A stretch of DNA of 12,261 nucleotides. Source: Candidatus Firestonebacteria bacterium RIFOXYA2_FULL_40_8. GTDB lineage: Bacteria > Oederibacteriota > D2-FULL-39-29. Positions 1-5,986 of this stretch are shown here, piece after piece. The notes beneath the pieces are model-generated. The model was not told the DNA's origin and did no database searches. It saw only the letters and a list, made by a program, of their open reading frames with translations. The translations under genes and the position numbers were made by a program. Where the stretch lies: assembly GCA_001778355.1 (NCBI GenBank), contig MFGS01000041.1, positions 1-12,261 of the forward strand. The letters run 5' to 3'. How positions within the stretch are numbered: the stretch's first letter is position 1; every line of letters begins with the position of its first letter.

Positions 1-58
1 AAAATGGTACCATATGCGCTGCTACAAAACGGGCACTAGAAACCCTATTTCAAGGAGC

Positions 59-84
59 AAAAAAGCAGTCCAACATGCGCTGCT
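59..84 (-). terminator. possible ars operon terminator
   Basis: On the minus strand AGCAG (80-84) and CTGCT (64-68) form a 5-bp stem with an 11-nt loop, followed by six U (59-64, the first paired). It is 160 bp past the permease stop and the stem is short. ATGCGCTGCTA within it recurs at 14-24, beside the palindrome ATGGTACCAT (4-13). Confidence 0.35.
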
Positions 85-96
85 ATTTATCATCTA

Positions 97-245
97 AGCA
101 CTAAACAATTACTAATAACTAAACTTTAAAATCTTAAACAAAATCCTTGTACTTATATTAAATATATTCCTTTTTAGTTATTAGTGCTTTATTCTTAGTC
201 ATTATTCTTCATAGTGCTTAGTGCTTTGATCTTAGTAATTATTAT
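97..245. repeat. degenerate TTAGTGC heptamer arrays after the ars operon
   Basis: Units at 174-245 read TTAGTTA, TTAGTGC, TTTATTC, TTAGTCA, TTATTCT, then (after 2 nt) ATAGTGC, TTAGTGC, TTTGATC, TTAGTAA, TTATTAT, ending directly at the permease stop (246-248). A further set in the opposite sense (CTAAGCA, CTAAACA, ATTACTA, ATAACTA) lies near 94-121. ACTAATAACTAA (110-121) and TTAGTTATTAGT (174-185) are perfect inverted copies. Confidence 0.65.
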
Positions 246-1481
246 TTACATCATTCCAAATATCATTCCGGCAACTGCGGACAAAACTACAATAAGTCCG
301 ATAAAAGTTAGTCCTTTTTTAACGCCAATCATTTTAATTATTACTATCATACTGGGTAAACTTAAAGCCGGACCGGCAAGAAGAAGCGTAAGAGCCGGTC
401 CTTTCCCCATTCCTGAGCCCATTAAACCCTGAAGTATAGGAACCTCGGTCAGAGTCGCAAAATACATTAAAGCACCGGCAACAGACGCGAACAGGTTGGC
501 ACCTATGCCGTTACCACCTAGAGTTTTTGCTATCCAGGCAGACGGTATCAGCCCTTCATGTCCGGGACGACCGAGCAAGAATCCTGCAACAAGAACTCCG
601 ACCAGGAGTAAAGGTAAAATTTGTTTTGTAAAATCCCAGGTGGAAGAGACCCAGGTTTTAAGTTCATCTTTCTCGAACCAGTTTACAAGCATAATACCGA
701 GAGAAGTAAGCAAAGTAACTGTTATCACCCATTTGTATTTAAAAAGAAGGCCCCAGAAACCCATAAAATAACTGATTTCCAGATCACCCGATAAAAGTTT
801 TTGAAGCGTAAGATCAGGAGGACAGCATCCCGGACCCGCTTTACTCCAGTTTGCAAAGATAAGAATTAAGACCAGAACCCCGAAAAAGATAGAGGTCTGT
901 AAAAGATTTCTTCTTTCCTTCGTCTCCGCATTTGCCGCAAACATTTCCGCATTTTTTGCCTGCCTTGCATTCTCCTCTTTTAAGAAGAAGAAATGCATAA
1001 GAAGACCTATTATTATAGAAAGCCCAACCGCGCCGATAGCCCTTGCCGCGCCAATTTCAATCCCGAGAACTCTTGCGCTTAAGATGATAGCAAGTACATT
1101 AATTGCAGGACCGGAATACAAGAATGTCGCCGCAGGTCCTAGTCCCGCCCCATTGGTATAAATCCCCGCAAAAAGAGGAAGCACCGTGCAGGAACAAACC
1201 GCAAGAATAGCACCTGAAACCGAAGCCACGCCGTAAGCCGTCACTTTTTTCGCTCCGGCTCCGAGATATTTAACCACCGCTTCTTGTCTTACAAAGTTAG
1301 TTATCGCTCCGGCAATGAAAAACGCCGGTACCAGACAGAGCAAAACATGCTGTCTGGCATATTCCTGAGCCATCATAAAAGCTTCCAGAAAAGCACCTGA
1401 AAGCCGAAGGCTTTCAAAGGGAATGAAGTAAAAGCCGAGGAAGACGAGTAGGATGACGGTGAATTTAAGTGTTTCTTTCAT
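246..1481 (-). CDS. ArsP/YraQ-type (DUF318) permease, last gene of the ars operon
   Basis: A 411-residue integral membrane protein of the DUF318/ArsP/YraQ permease family. The family signature is visible: a VCSCTVLPLFAGIY stretch (C96 and C98) followed by GAGLGPAATFLYSGPAIN. A second, diverged copy appears near residues 345-378 (TLTEVPILQGL, GPALTLLLAGPALSLP), so the protein is built of two related halves, as is known for the family. A soluble loop of about 55 residues (165-220) separates them and ends in a CCPP pair (C219, C220). Family members export trivalent organoarsenicals (ArsP) or are linked to metal efflux; Campylobacter ArsP is about 315 aa, so this is a long form. The start is set by AAGGAG seven bases before the ATG. 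It lies 105 bp after arsC, in the same direction. Substrate is inferred from the operon, not from the sequence. Confidence 0.85.
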   Translation of the reverse strand: MKETLKFTVILLVFLGFYFIPFESLRLSGAFLEAFMMAQEYARQHVLLCLVPAFFIAGAITNFVRQEAVVKYLGAGAKKVTAYGVASVSGAILAVCSCTVLPLFAGIYTNGAGLGPAATFLYSGPAINVLAIILSARVLGIEIGAARAIGAVGLSIIIGLLMHFFFLKEENARQAKNAEMFAANAETKERRNLLQTSIFFGVLVLILIFANWSKAGPGCCPPDLTLQKLLSGDLEISYFMGFWGLLFKYKWVITVTLLTSLGIMLVNWFEKDELKTWVSSTWDFTKQILPLLLVGVLVAGFLLGRPGHEGLIPSAWIAKTLGGNGIGANLFASVAGALMYFATLTEVPILQGLMGSGMGKGPALTLLLAGPALSLPSMIVIIKMIGVKKGLTFIGLIVVLSAVAGMIFGMM

Positions 1482-1507
1482 TACACTACTCCTTCCTGAA
1501 ATATTTC

Positions 1508-1556
1508 GTCTATAAAGTCCATAAGGTCGAAAGTCTGTAAGGTCTTACATTAATGT
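1508..1556. repeat. GTCYATAAR tandem repeat plus ACATTAATGT before the permease
   Basis: Units GTCTATAAA, GTCCATAAG, GTCGAAA, GTCTGTAAG, then GTCTT, followed directly by the palindrome ACATTAATGT (1547-1556). The block ends 26 bp before the permease start and lies in what would be its leader, inside the ars operon. The same two components occur upstream of crcB. Confidence 0.65.
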
Positions 1557-1574
1557 GTTATTATCTTTTGCAAA

Positions 1575-1606
1575 GCATCCAACCCTCTAACCATCCAAAC
1601 ATCCGT
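1575..1606. repeat. CATCCAA octamer array containing the arsC stop
   Basis: Units GCATCCAA, CCCTCTAA, CCATCCAA, ACATCCGT. The second unit holds the arsC stop (CTA at 1587-1589, read TAG), and the next two encode the ArsC C-terminus. Confidence 0.75.
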
Positions 1607-2063
1607 TCTTTAAGAACGCAACTATCTTCTGCTTAATATGGTACACCGCCTCATGAAACGCGTCATGCTTCTCTTTTTGAGTTCCCTTGATCGCAGGGTC
1701 TTTTATACTCCAATGGATACTTTTGTACTTCCCCGGAAAAACAGGACAGGATTCCTTTGCATTATCACAAAGCGTTACAACATAATCAAACTGCTTGTCC
1801 TTGAATTCACCGACTGACTTGGAGTATTGTTTTGATATATCAATACTTTCTTCTTCTGCCATATGTTTAATCGCAAAAAAGTTCACTCCGGTAGGAGTAG
1901 TCCCTGCGCTGAATACTTCATATTCCGCTCCGCCAAGACTTCTTAGGAATCCTTCTGCTATCTGACTCCTGGCCGAATTACCGGTACAGAGAAAAAGTAC
2001 TTTCTTTTTTATAATGCCTTCCTCTTCCATCTGGCTCCTCACTTTTGCCTTTTTTGTTTTCAT
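1587..2063 (-). CDS. arsC: arsenate reductase, thioredoxin-coupled (low-Mr phosphatase fold)
   Basis: Reduces arsenate to arsenite in the cytoplasm using a cysteine relay regenerated by thioredoxin. Numbering from the longest frame, the P-loop CTGNSAR holds nucleophile C26 and R32, and the resolving pair is C99 and C106 in TLCDNAKESCPVFP. W118 and KDPA (D122) complete the pattern of the Staphylococcus-type enzyme (C10, C82, C89). The true start is probably the internal ATG at 2028-2030, which has GAGGAG just upstream and gives 147 aa, close to the family length; the ATG at 2063 lacks a good ribosome site and adds 11 lysine-rich residues. It is the third gene of the ars operon. The last residues (NGCLDG) and the TAG stop are encoded by an 8-nt tandem repeat, so the C-terminus seems to have been remodelled. 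Confidence 0.95.
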   Translation of the reverse strand: MKTKKAKVRSQMEEEGIIKKKVLFLCTGNSARSQIAEGFLRSLGGAEYEVFSAGTTPTGVNFFAIKHMAEEESIDISKQYSKSVGEFKDKQFDYVVTLCDNAKESCPVFPGKYKSIHWSIKDPAIKGTQKEKHDAFHEAVYHIKQKIVAFLKNGCLDG

Positions 2064-2082
2064 TTTGGGGCTTATCTTCTTT

Positions 2083-2110
2083 TTCGAATTTCGAATTTAA
2101 AGCTTCGAAT
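2083..2110. repeat. TTCGAAT heptamer array containing the acr3 stop
   Basis: Units TTCGAAT, TTCGAAT, TTAAAGC, TTCGAAT. The third unit holds the acr3 stop (TTA at 2097-2099, read TAA), and the fourth encodes residues of the Acr3 C-terminus. Confidence 0.7.
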
Positions 2111-3155
2111 TTGTTTTTAGAAAATACCTTTTCTGAAACCAATACGCAACATTAACCAGCCCTATCATCACCGGTACTTCCACCAGTGGTCCTATAACAG
2201 CAGTGAACGCAACAGCTGAGTTAATACCAAAGACCGCGACAGCTACGGCAATTGCCAGTTCGAAATTATTACTTGCAGCGGTGAAGGCAATCGTAGTGGT
2301 TTTTGAGTAGTCAGCGCCGATCTTTTTTCCCATCCAAAAGCTCACAAGGAACATTACAACGAAATATATCAAAAGCGGTACCGCAATCCTTAAAACATCC
2401 ATAGGGATAGTTACAATTAGTTTGCCTTTTAGCGAGAACATCACAATAATAGTAAAAAGGAGAGCAATTAACGTCACCGGGCTTATCTTAGGGATGAACT
2501 TTGTTTCATACCATTCTTTTCCTTTTAATTTTAGCATGGAAAACCTTGTAATTACTCCGGCAAGAAACGGAATACCAAGATATATGAAGACACTCTTTGC
2601 TATCTGTCCTATCGTTATCTCTACCGCGCTTCCTTTAAAGCCGAAAACAGGAGGCAGTATAGTAATAAAAAACCAGGCATAAACACTGAAGAAAAGAACC
2701 TGAAAAACGGAATTGAAAGCGACAAGACCTGCCGCATACTCGCTGTCCCCTTTTGCCAGTTCATTCCAGACGATAACCATGGCAATACATCTTGCCAGTC
2801 CTATTAAAATAAGTCCCGACATATATTCGGGATAGCCCGCAAGGAAAGTTATCGCCAGGAAAAACATAAAAACCGGACCAATCACCCAGTTTTGCACCAG
2901 TGAAAGTCCGAGAATTTTCCAGTTTTTAAACACATCTCCCATCTCTTCATATTTGACTTTTGCCAGAGGCGGGTACATCATAAGAATAAGTCCGATCGCT
3001 ATCGGCATATTAGTTGTTCCTGAGTTAAAAGAGTTAATAAACGTCTCGACACCGGGGAAAAAATACCCGGCAAAGACCCCGACTGTCATAGCCAGGAATA
3101 TCCAAAGAGTCAGGTACCGGTCAAGAAATTCGAGTTTTCTTGAAACACTTTCCAT
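2097..3155 (-). CDS. acr3: Acr3-family arsenite efflux permease
   Basis: Membrane antiporter that expels arsenite, the product of ArsC. The 352-residue length and about ten hydrophobic segments fit Acr3 rather than ArsB. Family landmarks are visible: RYLTLWIFLAMTVGV at the N-terminus, LARCIAMVIVWNELAKGD with the essential cysteine (C123), and AASNNFELAIAVAVAVFG with the essential glutamate (E299). These match C129 and E305 known from characterised Acr3 proteins, with the same offset of six at both sites. The ATG starts 1 bp after the arsR stop, and GGAGGA for it lies inside the end of arsR, implying translational coupling. The TAA stop and the last residues (NSKL) lie inside a TTCGAAT heptamer array, so the extreme C-terminus derives from repeat sequence. 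Confidence 0.96.
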   Translation of the reverse strand: MESVSRKLEFLDRYLTLWIFLAMTVGVFAGYFFPGVETFINSFNSGTTNMPIAIGLILMMYPPLAKVKYEEMGDVFKNWKILGLSLVQNWVIGPVFMFFLAITFLAGYPEYMSGLILIGLARCIAMVIVWNELAKGDSEYAAGLVAFNSVFQVLFFSVYAWFFITILPPVFGFKGSAVEITIGQIAKSVFIYLGIPFLAGVITRFSMLKLKGKEWYETKFIPKISPVTLIALLFTIIVMFSLKGKLIVTIPMDVLRIAVPLLIYFVVMFLVSFWMGKKIGADYSKTTTIAFTAASNNFELAIAVAVAVFGINSAVAFTAVIGPLVEVPVMIGLVNVAYWFQKRYFLKTNSKL

Positions 3156-3156
3156 T

Positions 3157-3495
3157 CTATTTCCTCCGATTTCTTATTTCTTTATTTATCGCTTTATTTT
3201 CTTTAAATTGTTCAGCTATTACATTTTCGCAGCAAGAAAGGAAATTACAGACACATCCCGTCTTTAAACTATAATAAACAAACAACCCTTTCTTTCTTGC
3301 CGACAAAATACCCGCCTTTGTAAGTATCCCCAGATGTTTTGAAACCCCTGTTCTTTCGCCCCCTGCCACCGGAACAATCTTGCAAACACACTGCTCCCCG
3401 CCCGCAAGAAATTCCACTATCTTAATACGTACAGGATGCGCTAGCGCCTTTAAAATCTCCGCCTGCAACTGATATTTTCTTTCCTGATTTCGCAT
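3157..3495 (-). CDS. arsR: ArsR/SmtB-family arsenic-responsive repressor
   Basis: Cytoplasmic winged-helix repressor of 112 aa, expected to bind the dyads in its own promoter and release them on binding arsenite. Landmarks: LKALAHPVRIKIVEFL (helix 1-2), GVSKHLGILTKAGIL (recognition helix, about residues 50-64), and ARKKGLFVYYSL (wing, 66-77). Two cysteine clusters are present: C36-V-C38, equivalent to the CVC metal site of plasmid R773 ArsR, and a C-terminal set C81, C83, C88, C89 reminiscent of the site in Acidithiobacillus ArsR. Having both is uncommon. It is the first gene of the operon; GGGGGAAGG lies directly before the ATG. The last 10 residues are basic (KEIRNRRK) and also hold the acr3 ribosome site. 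Confidence 0.95.
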   Translation of the reverse strand: MRNQERKYQLQAEILKALAHPVRIKIVEFLAGGEQCVCKIVPVAGGERTGVSKHLGILTKAGILSARKKGLFVYYSLKTGCVCNFLSCCENVIAEQFKENKAINKEIRNRRK

Positions 3496-3509
3496 CCTTC
3501 CCCCGCTAA

Positions 3510-3535
3510 ACTATGTGCCATTTCTTTCACATAGT
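3510..3535. promoter_or_regulatory. proximal ars operator dyad (8-bp arms, 10-nt spacer)
   Basis: Perfect inverted repeat ACTATGTG (3510-3517) and CACATAGT (3528-3535). Its right arm covers most of the -10 box and the left arm reaches the ribosome-site region of arsR. Position and symmetry fit an ArsR operator; binding is inferred. Confidence 0.65.
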
Positions 3536-3560
3536 AACATATGGACTTAACCATTGTCAA
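3531..3560 (-). promoter_or_regulatory. ars operon promoter (TTGACA, 18 nt, TACTAT)
   Basis: On the minus strand a perfect -35 TTGACA (3555-3560) is followed after 18 nt by TACTAT (3531-3536). Initiation is expected near 3524, giving a leader of about 28 nt before arsR. Both boxes are overlapped by inverted repeats, as expected for a repressor-controlled promoter. The assignment is by consensus only. Confidence 0.7.
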
Positions 3561-3564
3561 GTCC
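3543..3564. promoter_or_regulatory. distal ars dyad over the -35 box (6-bp arms, 10-nt spacer)
   Basis: Perfect inverted repeat GGACTT (3543-3548) and AAGTCC (3559-3564), with the TTGACA box inside and overlapping one arm. Spacer length equals that of the proximal dyad, and the two centres are 31 bp apart, about three helical turns. The arm sequence differs from the proximal dyad, so it may bind another protein or be a weaker ArsR site. Confidence 0.45.
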
Positions 3565-3570
3565 TGATAA

Positions 3571-3770
3571 CACAGATAGGGCCAACTTCCCCTTTGGGTT
3601 TCCTAGTGATTTACAAAGAATTCAAAAAAAGTGTGACAGTCACACGGTGACTGTCACAAAGGGACAGTCGACCTTAACTTTTGTCAAGGCTTTCCGTCAA
3701 TAAATTATGTCGAACCCTTCGAAGAGATGACACAGATAGAACCAACTATTGCGGGTTTTCTAGTGATTTA
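3571..3770. repeat. imperfect direct repeat upstream of ars (3571-3613 and 3731-3770)
   Basis: Two copies share CACAGATAG, CCAACT, GGGTTT and CTAGTGATTTA in the same order, differing by a few substitutions and a short indel. The sequence before copy 1, CTTAACCATTGTCAAG (3546-3561), recurs with two changes at 3673-3688. It looks like an old partial duplication of the ars promoter region later split by the terminator hairpin. Apart from these repeats, the terminator and the octamer array, the 3565-3834 spacer contains no coding sequence that I can see. Confidence 0.6.
3624..3658 (-). terminator. intrinsic terminator after the crcB to DUF6062 group
   Basis: Read on the minus strand, a perfect 12-bp stem (3647-3658 pairing with 3632-3643) closes a 3-nt loop and is followed by one C and seven U (3624-3630). 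This is the best terminator in the window. It lies about 175 bp after the stop of the CxxC/CxxH gene and just before the ars promoter, so it insulates ars. The GTGACAGTCAC/GTGACTGTCAC stem and the neighbouring GGACAGTC (3662-3669) resemble dispersed REP-like palindromes, so it may be a co-opted repeat. Confidence 0.75.
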
Positions 3771-3792
3771 AATTGAAAAAGAGAAGAATTCG

Positions 3793-3832
3793 CTATCTGC
3801 GCATCCGAGCATCTAAGCATCCGCGCCTCCGT
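3793..3832. repeat. degenerate octamer array (GCATCYRA) at a gene end
   Basis: Consecutive 8-nt units CTATCTGC, GCATCCGA, GCATCTAA, GCATCCGC, GCCTCCGT end 2 nt before the stop codon of the CxxC/CxxH gene. The unit is the same type as the octamers at the arsC end. Confidence 0.7.
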
Positions 3833-3834
3833 CA

Positions 3835-4485
3835 TTAATCTTTATACTGGCGGCCTACGAACTTTTCTACGGCGCGGATCCAGGCGTCTTTTTCTGAACC
3901 CCAGGGTTCTTTGGAGTAGCGGTAGTCGTTTTTTCTGATTATTGAGATCAATTCGTCATTGAGTTTACCGTAAAAACTTAAGTGTATTTCTACTAATTGC
4001 TTCAAAAGTTCTTTATCCTTACATTTGGTAAGGATCTTTCTGAGATGCGGAACACAAACACCCGTAGATCCTTGATATTTCTCCAGCAACTCAGGATATA
4101 CGGCGTACATAACAAAAGCATCAGTGTATCTCTCGTTAGATTCATCAAAGGCTTCACAGGCAGGACAATCACCTTCTTTATTAAAGAAGCTGCTTTTCAC
4201 TGCACCTGTTTTTTTCAACTCAGTCAACAGATCATCCATGAGGACATTATAGGTGATAGCCGTTGCCAGGCTGTCGCCGTGCTTTATCAGACTGAACCCG
4301 TGTCTTTCGCAGAAACCTTTTGATTTGTTCAGTTTTTTCGTTATATTATTATTCAGCACAAACTCCATAAGGAAAGATTTAAAGAAAGCGTTAACGGAAC
4401 GGTCAACAAGAGAGCAGATAGGACAGCCCTTGCCTTTAAAGGAATCAATGATGTCATAATAAGTTGTATGTTTTTCAGGAAGCAT
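3835..4485 (-). CDS. twin CxxC/CxxH putative zinc protein, DUF6062-like
   Basis: A 216-residue soluble protein with no signal peptide or membrane segment. It has two matching modules: C21PIC24 with C59xxH62 (GFCERHGFSL), and C107PAC110 with C144xxH147 (GVCVPHL). Each offers four ligands, so two zinc sites are likely. The C-terminus has an EPWGSEKDAWIRAVEKFVG motif. The overall pattern recalls the DUF6062 family, which has no established function; that assignment is from memory of the family. The start is supported by GGAGGA five bases upstream. It follows the J-domain gene by 20 bp, so it is co-transcribed with it. Zinc binding and redox or chaperone roles are inference; no catalytic motif is visible. 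Confidence 0.8.
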   Translation of the reverse strand: MLPEKHTTYYDIIDSFKGKGCPICSLVDRSVNAFFKSFLMEFVLNNNITKKLNKSKGFCERHGFSLIKHGDSLATAITYNVLMDDLLTELKKTGAVKSSFFNKEGDCPACEAFDESNERYTDAFVMYAVYPELLEKYQGSTGVCVPHLRKILTKCKDKELLKQLVEIHLSFYGKLNDELISIIRKNDYRYSKEPWGSEKDAWIRAVEKFVGRQYKD

Positions 4486-4505
4486 AATGTTCCTCCAAAA
4501 TTAAA

Positions 4506-4949
4506 TTATCTTCGTATCCTACACATTACATAAAGTCCCAACAAACATGCGCCGACTATAGAATATCCGATTAATGGTGAAAGGGAAGCAACCAGAAAAC
4601 CCGTTCCGGCAAGCATACCTATACCTGCAACAGAACCCCAGAACATATTGTCCAGATGCCCTGCCGCGATGTCCATACTTCGCATTCTTAATTCCATCTT
4701 TTTTAATATAAGGTCTACCATATCGCCAATTCTGTTTTTTGCTTCCATCCCTTCAATATGATTTTTCAGAAGTGTTTTATAAGCCGAATCTATCATTATG
4801 AACTTTTCATGCGCCGCCATCTTTTCGTCACCGTCTTCATAAAGGTCCGGATGATATTTTTTACAGAGATTGCGGTAAACAGTATGTATCTGGTCCATAG
4901 TCATACCGGAGTTAACACCCAGTTCTTTATAACAAGCTTCAAGATCCAT
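4506..4949 (-). CDS. J-domain protein with C-terminal membrane anchor
   Basis: 147 aa. Residues 1-60 form a DnaJ-type J domain: YKELGVNSGMTMDQIHTVYR, KKYHPDLYEDG with the DnaK-stimulating HPD at 33-35, and FIMIDSAYKTLL. There is no G/F region, zinc domain or substrate domain as in DnaJ. Instead, a charged linker (about 66-92) leads to two hydrophobic stretches (about 104-120 and 124-143) ending in CRIRR. It is therefore expected to hold a DnaK partner at the membrane with the J domain in the cytoplasm. AGAGGA lies eight bases before the ATG. It follows DUF190 by 12 bp and precedes the zinc-protein gene by 20 bp. The client is unknown. Confidence 0.88.
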   Translation of the reverse strand: MDLEACYKELGVNSGMTMDQIHTVYRNLCKKYHPDLYEDGDEKMAAHEKFIMIDSAYKTLLKNHIEGMEAKNRIGDMVDLILKKMELRMRSMDIAAGHLDNMFWGSVAGIGMLAGTGFLVASLSPLIGYSIVGACLLGLYVMCRIRR

Positions 4950-4961
4950 CTTGCAATTCCT

Positions 4962-5300
4962 CTAAGAGTTTTTATGTCTGTACTTCAGAACTCTAACTTT
5001 TTCGCTCGTAATTAAGCCCTCTATGACCGCTTTTTCAAGAAAGGGCATCAGCTTGTTCAGGTTTTCTTCCGAATCAACCAGTTCTATTACAACCGGAAGA
5101 TCCTCAGAAAGACGAAGCAGCTTTGCGGAATGCACACGGCTATCAGCACCAAAACCCATGATTCCCCTTGTTACCGTTGCTCCTGCCAGGTTAAGTTCTC
5201 TTGCTTTAAGTACTATATATTCGTAAAGAGCCTTTCCTTCATATTTATCAGATTCTCCGATAAATATCCTAAGCAGCATCCCTTCTTCCGGTAATTTCAT
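4962..5300 (-). CDS. DUF190 family PII-like protein
   Basis: A 112-residue cytoplasmic protein of the DUF190 family, which has a ferredoxin-like fold related to PII signalling proteins. Visible landmarks: LLRIFIGESDKYEGKALYEYIVLKARE near the start, LAGATVTRGIMGFG in the middle, and LPVVIELVDSEENLNKLMPFLEKAV. DUF190 genes are commonly found next to crcB; the molecular role is not established, though a regulatory or ligand-sensing part in fluoride export is a reasonable guess. The frame can be extended to a TTG at 5312, but the ATG at 5298-5300 is preferred because GGAGGG lies five bases before it, inside the extension. Here a DUF1697 gene separates it from crcB, which is unusual. Confidence 0.9.
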   Translation of the reverse strand: MKLPEEGMLLRIFIGESDKYEGKALYEYIVLKARELNLAGATVTRGIMGFGADSRVHSAKLLRLSEDLPVVIELVDSEENLNKLMPFLEKAVIEGLITSEKVRVLKYRHKNS

Positions 5301-5357
5301 TTTACCCTCCAACTTCTACAATGATAAATGTCGCTTAAATGAAGAATGTGAATCGTA

Positions 5358-5909
5358 TCACCCATTCATTAATTCAATTATTTTTTTTGTTGTATTTGTA
5401 TTCCTTACGGTCATTTCTTTGTATTCAGGACGTGCCGACAGTCTTAACATATTCGATCTGATTATTTTATCCAGTTTCGCCGACCAAAACAAAACACCTT
5501 TACAATAAGAAGTCTGCTCTATGTCTTTTTTTATCTCCAATTGTTTCAATATATTTTTCGAATCAATCTTCTTGCTTAAAAAAATAATATTATGTTTCCA
5601 TTCGGGCTCTCTAAATATCCCGGGGAAATTAAGGATCGTATCTTTCATTTCTTTTTTTGACCTTACTAATACTTTTGCTTTATATTTAAATGCCTTTGAT
5701 AACGCTTTTTCTATCGTCTCTTCAATCCTTATTGTATCCTTCAGTTCAGACTTAAATATAACATTGCCGCTTTGGATATATGTCTTTACCGACTGAAAAC
5801 CCATTTTTTCAAATTCAAGACGCAATGATTCCATTTTAATAATGTTCTTTCCACCTACATTTATTCCTCTTATGAAAGCTATATAGGTATTACAAGCTCC
5901 AGATCTCAT
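5358..5909 (-). CDS. DUF1697 family protein
   Basis: 183 aa, the usual length for DUF1697. The diagnostic N-terminus is clear (TYIAFIRGINVGGKNIIKM, residues 8-26), followed by FEKMGFQSVKTYIQSGNVIF and a C-terminal half with LFWSAKL and the TVRNTNTTKKIIELM ending. The function of the family is unknown, and no catalytic residues can be assigned. The gene is lysine- and AT-rich relative to its neighbours and sits between crcB (77 bp upstream) and DUF190 (57 bp downstream), two genes that normally adjoin. This suggests a later insertion. Its ribosome site is formed by a GA dinucleotide repeat directly before the ATG. Confidence 0.92.
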   Translation of the reverse strand: MRSGACNTYIAFIRGINVGGKNIIKMESLRLEFEKMGFQSVKTYIQSGNVIFKSELKDTIRIEETIEKALSKAFKYKAKVLVRSKKEMKDTILNFPGIFREPEWKHNIIFLSKKIDSKNILKQLEIKKDIEQTSYCKGVLFWSAKLDKIIRSNMLRLSARPEYKEMTVRNTNTTKKIIELMNG

Positions 5910-5914
5910 TTGCC

Positions 5915-5929
5915 CTCTCTCTCTCTCTC
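5915..5929. repeat. (CT)7.5 microsatellite acting as the DUF1697 ribosome site
   Basis: Fifteen bases of alternating CT on the plus strand give GAGAGAGAGAGAGAG on the mRNA, five bases before the DUF1697 ATG. No other Shine-Dalgarno sequence is nearby. Slippage here would change the local ribosome-site length rather than the reading frame. Confidence 0.75.
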
Positions 5930-5986
5930 GACAACAACAAGCCGACCAATTCCTACAACAATCTCTTATTCTAATCTATCTATTAC

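Noticed and set aside
3680..3690. Second ars promoter at the duplicated TTGACA
   Set aside because: No -10 box occurs at 16-18 nt; the position runs into the terminator stem.
214..4459. Plus-strand open frames over the ars and zinc-protein genes
   Set aside because: They lie antisense to well-supported genes, have no family signature and lack ribosome sites. The same holds for the plus-strand frames in the pfl and kinase regions.
5301..5312. TTG start of the DUF190 gene at 5312
   Set aside because: The extension consists of the ribosome site (GGAGGG) of the ATG at 5300, so the shorter start is used.
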